Source of the DNA: CAYUNT01 sp964446285
GTDB taxonomy: Bacteria; Sumerlaeota; Sumerlaeia; SLMS01; CAYUNT01
Direction: 5' to 3'
Assembly (NCBI GenBank): GCA_964446285.1
Contig: CAYUNT010000198.1
Location: 1 to 8,292 of the forward strand
DNA length: 8,292 nucleotides
In this document: in pieces, positions 1-4,551 of the stretch
Layout of the letters: every line of letters begins with the position of its first letter
How positions within the stretch are numbered: the first letter of the stretch is position 1
Translations under genes and position numbers: made by a program
Notes under the pieces: generated by a model
Database searches by the model: none
Seen by the model: only the letters and a program-made list of their open reading frames with translations
Told to the model about the DNA's origin: nothing

Positions 1-240
1 CTTCTCGCGAAAACCGTGACAGGCGATTGGGAACAGAATCAAAGGAAAATGGTATCAGACCATTTTCACTACACTCCAGGAAGGCTATAGATCGCAGGAG
101 GCGACGGCGCGGCGGGGGAGGGAAATTGTCCGCGGCCCATGTCATTGCGCCTGCCATCTCTTCGCAATTGTCCCTGATTTTCCTTGCTGATCTTCCGGGG
201 GGAGCCTAACGTGAAAATTAGAGAGCAGTGAGTTTGCCGA
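1..240. other. Upstream region; possible 3' end of a gene plus small hairpin
   Basis: No complete gene is visible here. On the plus strand the first frame is open from base 1 to a TAG at 88-90 and reads LLAKTVTGDWEQNQ and onward for 29 residues. It could be the C-terminus of a gene that starts outside the window, but it is too short to judge. Bases 45-67 form a perfect 9-bp inverted repeat (GAAAATGGT and ACCATTTTC) around a five-base loop. This could be a weak transcription terminator, though only TTTTC and no longer T-tract follows. An 8-base word, AATTGTCC, occurs twice (about 123-130 and 166-173) with no obvious meaning. Confidence 0.4.
197..231 (+). promoter_or_regulatory. Strong ribosome binding site with six-codon mini-ORF ahead of the first gene
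   Basis: GGGGGGAG at 197-204 is a strong Shine-Dalgarno sequence six bases before a GTG at 211. That GTG opens only six codons (M K I R E Q) before a TGA at 229-231. The mini-ORF is in the same frame as the following gene, whose GTG at 241 lies nine bases after the stop and has no good ribosome binding site of its own. The arrangement could serve translational reinitiation. Alternatively, the true start may be GTG 211, with the TGA a nonsense mutation or sequencing error. Confidence 0.4.
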
Positions 241-1395
241 GTGGTTGATATTCTCTATTTTCCCTGGTCTCCGATGCCTCCTCCCACTCCCGCGCGCGCC
301 CTGGAAAGGCTGATTCCCGCCCTGGATGAGATTCAGCCGATCTTTAGGGAAAGTCCTCGCAGCTACACCATGGCCTTGGCCGCGGCCATTGCTCCATTCC
401 GCCCGCGCGAGGCCAAGGCGGCCCTCCGTGCGCTGCGTGACCTGGATCCTTCCGTTTTGCAGACCTACCCGGGCGCCGCGGGTCTTCGCCCCGACGCCCT
501 CCTGGAAATTCGTTATGCGCTCAACCGCGTGGCCGACGCCATCCAAAGAGCCGAGTGGGAGTTGCCCTCCGCCATCCGCGCCACGCTCGAAGAGGCAATG
601 GATATTTCCTCCGCCTCCACTCTCGCGTATCCTCAATCTACAATTGAGTCGCCGGAAAATACCTCCATCCGGATGCGCCGCGAACAAGACCGCCAGGCTG
701 AGGCCGTATTGCGCTCGCTCGAGCGCCAGCCTTCCCCCTGGGTGGATTTCGTCCGGCTGGTGATTGCCGCCGTTGCCCTCAGCGCCAGTGTCAGCGGTCT
801 GGCCTATGCTCTCTCCCCGTATCCCGAGTTGAGCGATCCGCGGATTATCGTCTATCCGATGACGTTGGGCGGATTTGTCATTCTTATTGGACTTTTGCGG
901 CGGATTCCCAGCCTGTTGCTGCGCCGCCTGCTGATGGTGGGATGGATTGTGGGCTTGGCTGGCGTTCTGCTCGTGGCTGCGCAGGATTACATTTATTACT
1001 ATGAGACATTCCAGAAATGGAATGCGGCCCGAGGGCGGATGCTTGCCACTGCGCAGGCCCTCGAGGATTATTACGACTCGCAGGGAAAGTATCCCCCCAA
1101 ACTTGTCTCCCTTACCACGCCTGTGCCTTATTTAACAGAAACCCAGCTCGCGGAACGCCCGCTTTACGATCCTTTCAGCCGCGAATCGGGATTTTTTGCT
1201 TATACCCAGCGCAAGGATTTGTATTTGCTGGCCAGCGCTGGCCCTTCCGGACAAATTTCCCCCGAGCTAGAGCATAATCTCAATTGGAACGAAGCTCGGG
1301 TGCCAGAAGGCATATATAGCTATTTGTATGATCCCACAAATGGCATGGAATCGGGCGGGAATCTGATCGAATTTGGACGAAATTGGGCGCGCTAG
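241..1395 (+). CDS. Membrane protein with C-terminal GspG/pseudopilin-like periplasmic domain
   Basis: The protein has 384 residues if GTG 241 is the start; ATG 274 (codon 12) is an alternative, and neither has a good ribosome binding site. Residues 1-165 form a proline- and alanine-rich, mostly helical N-terminal part with no family I recognise. Three hydrophobic segments follow at about 169-190, 202-219 and 226-248. The arginine-rich loop between the second and third (LRRIPSLLLRRL) is expected to be cytoplasmic, which places the N-terminus inside and the C-terminus in the periplasm. Residues 260-340 resemble the globular part of type II secretion GspG pseudopilins: a helix ending in ALEDYYDSQGKYPP, then LTTPVPYL, a YDPFS motif and LLASAGPSG. 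There is no prepilin-peptidase motif (G/FTLxE), so it is not a normal pilin; the third membrane helix seems to replace the pilin N-terminal helix. Its role is unknown. The TAG stop sits inside a 12-bp perfect palindrome, CGCGCTAGCGCG (1388-1399). Confidence 0.85.
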   Translation: MVDILYFPWSPMPPPTPARALERLIPALDEIQPIFRESPRSYTMALAAAIAPFRPREAKAALRALRDLDPSVLQTYPGAAGLRPDALLEIRYALNRVADAIQRAEWELPSAIRATLEEAMDISSASTLAYPQSTIESPENTSIRMRREQDRQAEAVLRSLERQPSPWVDFVRLVIAAVALSASVSGLAYALSPYPELSDPRIIVYPMTLGGFVILIGLLRRIPSLLLRRLLMVGWIVGLAGVLLVAAQDYIYYYETFQKWNAARGRMLATAQALEDYYDSQGKYPPKLVSLTTPVPYLTETQLAERPLYDPFSRESGFFAYTQRKDLYLLASAGPSGQISPELEHNLNWNEARVPEGIYSYLYDPTNGMESGGNLIEFGRNWAR

Positions 1396-1510
1396 CGCGG
1401 GATCAAAAGGAGGCCGCCACGCGGCGGGGCACGCGTCCATGCAGCATTCCATCCAGCGATGGCTGCACGCCTCATTGCGCCCGGAAGATGGGCGGACGCT
1501 CCAGTTTTCA

Positions 1511-1539
1511 GTGGCAATAAGCAGGAAATGGCGTATCAT
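1511..1539 (+). promoter_or_regulatory. Weak sigma-70-type promoter candidate for the dehydrogenase gene
   Basis: TATCAT (1534-1539) matches the -10 consensus at five of six bases. GTGGCA (1511-1516) matches the -35 element at four of six, with a 17-base spacer. Transcription would begin near 1546, about 50 bases before the dehydrogenase start. There is no extended -10 TG. The same gap has GC-rich inverted repeats, including CCATC/GATGG nested within TGCAG/CTGCA at 1440-1467, without a T-tract. The promoter call rests on motif matching only. Confidence 0.25.
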
Positions 1540-1596
1540 TTCCGATAGCGGTCTGGCTGGCCGCAATCGCCCGAAAATCCCTGGGAGGCTGGGACT

Positions 1597-2364
1597 ATGG
1601 ATCTTCACCTGAGAGATCGCGTGGTGCTGATTACGGGCGGGGGAACAGGAATCGGCTTGGAAGCGGCAAGGCGCTTTGCGTTCGAAGGCGCGGCGGTTGC
1701 CATTTCCGGCCGACGCCCCGAGTTTGTCCAGGAGGCGGCGGAGGAAATCACAATGGATGGAGGCAGGGCCATCGCGGTGGTGGGCGATGTGGCCCGGCTC
1801 GACGACGCGCAACGAATGGTAAGCGAAGCCGTCGCGGCGTTTGGCCGCCTGGACATTCTTGTGAACAACGCAGGCGTGTTTCGCGGAGGGCCAATGGCCT
1901 CCATGCCCATCGAGCACATCGATCTCCTGATCGACACTAACTTGCGCGGCGTTCTCAATGTCACTCGCGCCGCCATTCCCGAACTGGCGAAAACTCGCGG
2001 ATGCATCATCAGCGTATCGTCGGTCCTGGCGCTGCAAGGATCGCGAAAATTCCCCAGCGCCGCCTATGCGGCCACCAAAGGGGCCGTCGAGAGCCTCACG
2101 CGCTCGCTCGCCGTCGAACTCGCCAGCGACGGAATTCGCGTCAACGCCATCAGCCCGGCCGTCGTCGAGACACCCATCTACGAGACCTTCATGCCCAAGG
2201 AATCCGTCCCCAAAGCGCTTGAGGCGATGGAGAATTTTCACCCCCTGGGCCGCAATGGCCGCCCGGAGGAAATCGCCGAAGCCATGCTGTTTCTGGCTTC
2301 GCCGGTCTCCTCGTGGACCACTGGCGCCATTCTTCATGTAGATGGCGGGCGCTCGGCCGAATAA
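1597..2364 (+). CDS. Short-chain dehydrogenase/reductase (SDR), FabG-like
   Basis: This is a 255-residue NAD(P)-dependent oxidoreductase of the classical SDR family, of normal length (about 250). The Rossmann-fold cofactor motif TGGGTGIG is at residues 13-20. Arg39-Arg40 after the second strand favours NADP(H). GDV at 63-65 contacts the adenine and NNAG is at 90-93. The catalytic tetrad is Asn115, Ser142, Tyr157 and Lys161 (YAATK). The Ser-to-Tyr spacing is two residues longer than in most FabG-type enzymes, through a small insertion (LQGSRKFPS). The C-terminus LHVDGGRSAE is the usual SDR ending. The start is ATG 1597, supported by GGGAGG at 1583-1588 with an eight-base spacer. The cytosolic enzyme probably reduces a carbonyl or oxidises an alcohol. 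The substrate cannot be told from sequence: 3-oxoacyl-ACP reductase, a sugar dehydrogenase such as glucose 1-dehydrogenase, and related activities all fit. No neighbour indicates a pathway. Confidence 0.95.
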   Translation: MDLHLRDRVVLITGGGTGIGLEAARRFAFEGAAVAISGRRPEFVQEAAEEITMDGGRAIAVVGDVARLDDAQRMVSEAVAAFGRLDILVNNAGVFRGGPMASMPIEHIDLLIDTNLRGVLNVTRAAIPELAKTRGCIISVSSVLALQGSRKFPSAAYAATKGAVESLTRSLAVELASDGIRVNAISPAVVETPIYETFMPKESVPKALEAMENFHPLGRNGRPEEIAEAMLFLASPVSSWTTGAILHVDGGRSAE

Positions 2365-2388
2365 AACGGAATAGCAAACTAGCGCGGA

Positions 2389-2425
2389 GCGTGCGGCTTT
2401 TTTCACTGTGCGGTTTTTTGCACGC
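2389..2425 (+). terminator. T-rich tandem repeat after the dehydrogenase; possible weak terminator
   Basis: Two near-identical words lie head to tail: GTGCGGCTTTTTT (2391-2403) and GTGCGGTTTTTT (2408-2419). They are bounded by the inverted arms GCGTGC (2389-2394) and GCACGC (2420-2425). The T-runs, 25 bases after the dehydrogenase stop, suggest transcription termination, but no strong stem directly precedes either run. Confidence 0.25.
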
Positions 2426-2670
2426 CCCCTTTCGCTCAATTTGAGAGAACAGGTTCACAGTTTTCCAGGCCCGAGCCGCACCGCAGCTCAATGGAGCTGC
2501 GAAGGCAAGGGGCAAACACTACCCCCTAATGGCGCGAGTCCATATTAAGTAGAGTATTGATTATACACAGGTTAGGAAACGCTGCCTTGCCCCCGCCGGA
2601 TGGCGCGCTGGTTCGATTTTCACCTCCCCTAAGGGATTTCCGCGAATTTGCGTCTGCCGTCCGCCCAACT
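2426..2670. other. Intergenic region upstream of the sigma factor gene, with possible activator sites
   Basis: No gene is evident. A perfect 8-bp hairpin lies at 2482-2501 (CGCAGCTC, loop AATG, GAGCTGCG). Two copies of the word CCCCTAAKGG occur at 2523-2532 and 2626-2635, the second containing the palindrome CCCTAAGGG. An AT-rich patch at 2541-2568 contains TAGAGTATTGATT (2550-2562), one base off the reverse IHF consensus. These lie at distances where a sigma-54 activator and a DNA-bending protein could act on the promoter at 2671-2686. Their function is inferred from position only. Confidence 0.35.
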
Positions 2671-2686
2671 CGGCACGCACTTTGCA
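2671..2686 (+). promoter_or_regulatory. Sigma-54 (RpoN) -24/-12 promoter
   Basis: CGGCACGCACTTTGCA matches the sigma-54 consensus TGGCACG-N4-TTGCA at every defined position except the first base (C for T). The invariant GG (2672-2673) and GC (2684-2685) are separated by exactly ten bases. Transcription is predicted to begin near 2697, leaving a leader of about 30 bases before the ATG at 2727 with its GGAG ribosome binding site. Sigma-54 promoters need an AAA+ enhancer-binding activator, so the downstream gene would be tightly signal-controlled. The activator gene is not in this window. Confidence 0.65.
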
Positions 2687-2726
2687 CTAACCAAGTTCCG
2701 CGAGAATTTGACGCGGAGCGAATACC

Positions 2727-3554
2727 ATGATCCGCTTTGACTCTTCAGTTCGCGATTACCTCCAGGAAGTGGCCCAGTATCCAATCTTGTCGCGTGAGGA
2801 AGAGCGCGAGTTGTTTCAGCGCAAGGAAACGGGGGATTCAGAGGCCCGCCAGCGGCTGATCGAATGCAACCTGCGTTTCGTGGTGAAGATCGCGTTGCAG
2901 TTCGCCGGCCAGGGAATCCCAGTCAGCGACCTGATTCAGGAAGGAAACGTCGGACTGCTAACAGTTTTGGACAAATTCGACTGGCGGCGGGGTTTCCGGT
3001 TTTCGACTTATGCGGCCTTCTGGATTCGCGAGGCAATTCAGAAAGCCATCCGGACGCAAGGCTCATTGATCCGCCTTCCGGTCCGCAAGGCCCGCCTGAT
3101 GGGCCGCATTGCCGAGTCGATCAAGCGGCTTCGCCAGCAAGGCCACTGCGAACCGTCCCCCGAACAGGTGGCGGAGGACATCGGTTTGGACAGCGTGAAA
3201 GTCGAGGAGTTGATGAGGCTGCGCGAGTCGGTCCTTTCGATGGACCAGGCGCGCGATGACGAGGGCCTCAGCCTGCGCGACACGCTTCCGACGCCTAACC
3301 AGACGCACCCGGCCGAAGAGATTCACGCAAAAGAAATGCGCCTGCACGTGGGCAAAATCCTGAATTTCCTCAGCGAACGCGAACGCCAGATTGTCCGTTT
3401 TCGGTTTGGATTCGGAACAGGCCGCTCGCTGAGTTTGCGCAAAACCAGCCGGTTAGTCGGGCTGAGCCAGGAAGGCGTGCGGCGGGTCGAACGGCGTGCG
3501 CTCGAAAAACTCCAGCGCCCCATGCTTCGCGCCAAGGTCGCCGGGATGCTGTAG
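2727..3554 (+). CDS. RNA polymerase sigma factor, sigma-70 family, alternative (RpoD/RpoS-like, no region 1.1)
   Basis: This 275-residue sigma factor directs RNA polymerase to a particular promoter set. Region 1.2 lies at about residues 8-33 (VRDYLQEVAQYPILSREEE). Region 2 covers about 40-108: DLIQEGNVGLL at 68-78 binds the core polymerase and FRFSTYAAFWIREAI at 90-104 covers 2.3 and 2.4. Region 3 lies at about 120-172 and region 4 at about 205-262, with LSERERQIVRFRFG and the helix-turn-helix ending GVRRVERRALEKL. It lacks region 1.1, so it is a group 2 or group 3 factor rather than the housekeeping RpoD, although region 2 is very RpoD-like. Several promoter-reading residues differ from RpoD: E102 and Q105 in place of Gln437 and Thr440 of E. 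coli, and Q248, G250 and R253 in place of Arg584, Arg586 and Gln589. The start is ATG 2727 with GGAG at 2715-2718. A sigma-54 promoter lies just upstream. No anti-sigma gene is adjacent. Confidence 0.95.
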   Translation: MIRFDSSVRDYLQEVAQYPILSREEERELFQRKETGDSEARQRLIECNLRFVVKIALQFAGQGIPVSDLIQEGNVGLLTVLDKFDWRRGFRFSTYAAFWIREAIQKAIRTQGSLIRLPVRKARLMGRIAESIKRLRQQGHCEPSPEQVAEDIGLDSVKVEELMRLRESVLSMDQARDDEGLSLRDTLPTPNQTHPAEEIHAKEMRLHVGKILNFLSERERQIVRFRFGFGTGRSLSLRKTSRLVGLSQEGVRRVERRALEKLQRPMLRAKVAGML

Positions 3555-3595
3555 CAAAACCGTATGTGCGATGGAATGATAGCCAACTCCCAACC

Positions 3596-3710
3596 GGCCA
3601 CTTTCTTCTCTTCCCACTGATCACTGCATCACACTGTCCACTTCTTCTCTCCCAACCCATAACCCACAACCCTCATCCCTGATCTCACAACTCACAACCC
3701 ACAACTCTTC
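3596..3710 (+). repeat. Degenerate pyrimidine-rich dispersed repeat (CACAACTC type), first copy
   Basis: The stretch is built from short repeated words. CCACTTTCTTCTCTTCCCA (3598-3616) recurs as CCACTTCTTCTCTCCCA (3638-3654). Then come variants of CAACCCA and CACAACTC, ending in a run of three such units at 3684-3707. An inverted copy lies at about 8091-8150: the 24 bases at 3684-3707 match the reverse complement of 8098-8121 at 23 positions. It contains no gene. Such word-like repeats are probably dispersed intergenic elements of this genome; no mobility gene is attached. Confidence 0.7.
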
Positions 3711-3895
3711 CAGGAGGTAACCCAAGCCCCCGCAATCAAGCGATTATCAGTCAGTCCCCCTCACACACCGGGGCGGGTTGGGTTTCTTAGATCGTCCGCG
3801 CGGTCTGCCCTCCCGCCCCGGTGCATTTTCGGCGTCTGGAAAAGGGCGCGGCGCAACCGTTTGCGCGGCAACGAATGAGATAGGTCCTCTCATGA
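3711..3895 (+). ncRNA. Candidate structured RNA or terminator region
   Basis: Four inverted repeats follow one another: AATC/GATT (3734-3745), a perfect 12-bp stem CACCGGGGCGGG (3766-3777) with CCCGCCCCGGTG (3812-3823), GCGCAA/TTGCGC (3851-3866) and ATGAGA/TCTCAT (3875-3893). In addition AACCCAA (3719-3725) can pair with TTGGGTT (3778-3784), which directly abuts the long stem. The two helices interleave as in an H-type pseudoknot. The 12-bp stem is followed by CATTTTC, so it could instead be a poor terminator for the sigma factor gene 212 bases upstream. AGGAGGT at 3713-3718 resembles a ribosome binding site, but no start codon follows at a useful distance. This does not match any RNA family I recognise. 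Confidence 0.35.
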
Positions 3896-4400
3896 ACTTT
3901 GACAAAGCCTAAAATTTGCAGGATTTGCATGTTGATATGTTAATGAGGACAAGTGCTTGACCGTGAACGCTTGCGCTCTTCACCTCCATTTTCGTGAAAT
4001 TCCGAAGGCAAGGAACAGGCTATCTTCACTCGTATCAATATCATGCGTGCTTAAACGATTCGACGGCGCCAGGCCACACATAAACAAGGTCTTTTTCGGT
4101 CAGATTCTCGTTGACACTCTTGGGGCCGATGATGTTCATTTTCAATGGATAGTGGATATACGTTTCAGGGGCGCTGGCCCGATTTCTTCCATTCTTCAGC
4201 CCTGAAACGAAATTCCGAAGCGGAGGCGGCAATCTGGAATTCGGCGGCAACCGAGAGCCAGGATATTTCAGGCGGATTTGCTTGTGCTATCAAAGAAATT
4301 CATAATTGGACCAGGCGAATTCCGCAGCAAGATCGGCCAACCGGAAACCAGACAAGAGAAATCATTTTCCTCATTTCATCACGGTGGCTTTTCATGGCCT
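3896..4400. other. Lower-GC intergenic stretch without a convincing gene
   Basis: This 500-base stretch looks less GC-rich than its surroundings. A perfect TTGACA lies at 3899-3904, but no -10 element sits 16-18 bases downstream. ATTTGCA is repeated at 3914-3920 and 3923-3929. On the minus strand a 69-codon frame (4250-4041) ends with a stretch that reads like real protein (MNIIGPKSVNENLTEKDL), vaguely like a YbbR-type beta domain, and could be the remnant of a decayed gene. Plus-strand frames here (3957-4205 and 4145-4402) show no recognisable motif and are probably spurious. Confidence 0.35.
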
Positions 4401-4551
4401 GAAAGGAGGTGATTCGCGGCAGTAGAAATTGGCGGGGCCGACGTGCTCGTAACGGCCTGCGCTTTTATTTATGGGCACGCCGCGCGCCCTTTGGGCTTTT
4501 ACGGGGAGCTTCGAGGAGAATCCGGACTCTGATTCAATAGGGAGACCCACT
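4401..4551 (+). promoter_or_regulatory. Untranslated leader of the large secreted-protein gene; attenuator-like elements
   Basis: GAAAGGAGGTGAT (4401-4413) complements the conserved 3' end of 16S rRNA over 13 bases, far more than a normal ribosome binding site, yet no ATG, GTG or TTG follows at proper spacing. A hairpin at 4436-4457 (GGCCGACG, loop TGCT, CGT-AA-CGGCC) is followed shortly by TTTTATTT (4463-4470). A second small hairpin, GCCC-TTT-GGGC (4486-4496), is followed by TTTT. GGGC at 4473-4476 could compete for the same GCCC, giving mutually exclusive folds. An arginine-rich 43-codon frame from GTG 4409 ends with TAG 4538-4540, overlapping the ribosome binding site AGGGAG (4539-4544) of the next gene. 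Attenuation or translational coupling is inferred from layout only. Confidence 0.35.

Noticed and set aside
229..231. TGA recoding, because none of the four genes ends in TGA
   Set aside because: The four reading frames contain no internal TGA over more than 2,000 codons, which recoding would predict; four stops are too few to infer anything.
142..687. A 181-codon open frame on the minus strand
   Set aside because: It lies antisense to the start of the first gene, with glycine- and arginine-rich shadow-like composition and no motif.
1439..1612. A 57-codon frame from ATG 1439 overlapping the dehydrogenase start
   Set aside because: AAAGGAGG at 1406-1413 is too far from the ATG, the peptide has no recognisable features, and the dehydrogenase has its own good ribosome binding site.
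1267..2439. A 390-codon open frame on the minus strand opposite the dehydrogenase gene
   Set aside because: It covers the end of the membrane-protein gene and the whole dehydrogenase gene antisense, shows no recognisable motif and has a composition typical of a GC-rich shadow frame.
2608..2624. GGTTCGATT as a tRNA T-loop
   Set aside because: The flanking bases do not form a T-stem, and no acceptor or anticodon arm could be found nearby.
3684..3707. CACAACTC-type units as a CRISPR array
   Set aside because: The units are about eight bases with no spacers between them and no cas genes are present.
3713..3760. AGGAGGT at 3713-3718 as the ribosome binding site of a small gene
   Set aside because: No ATG, GTG or TTG occurs within a usable distance downstream.
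3899..3927. TTGACA as a sigma-70 promoter in the intergenic region
   Set aside because: No TATAAT-like hexamer occurs at a 16-18 base spacing and no gene follows closely.
4471..4551. Extending the large protein upstream to the in-frame ATG at 4471
   Set aside because: The added 27 residues are not signal-like and no ribosome binding site precedes ATG 4471. ATG 4552 has both a ribosome binding site and an immediate signal peptide.
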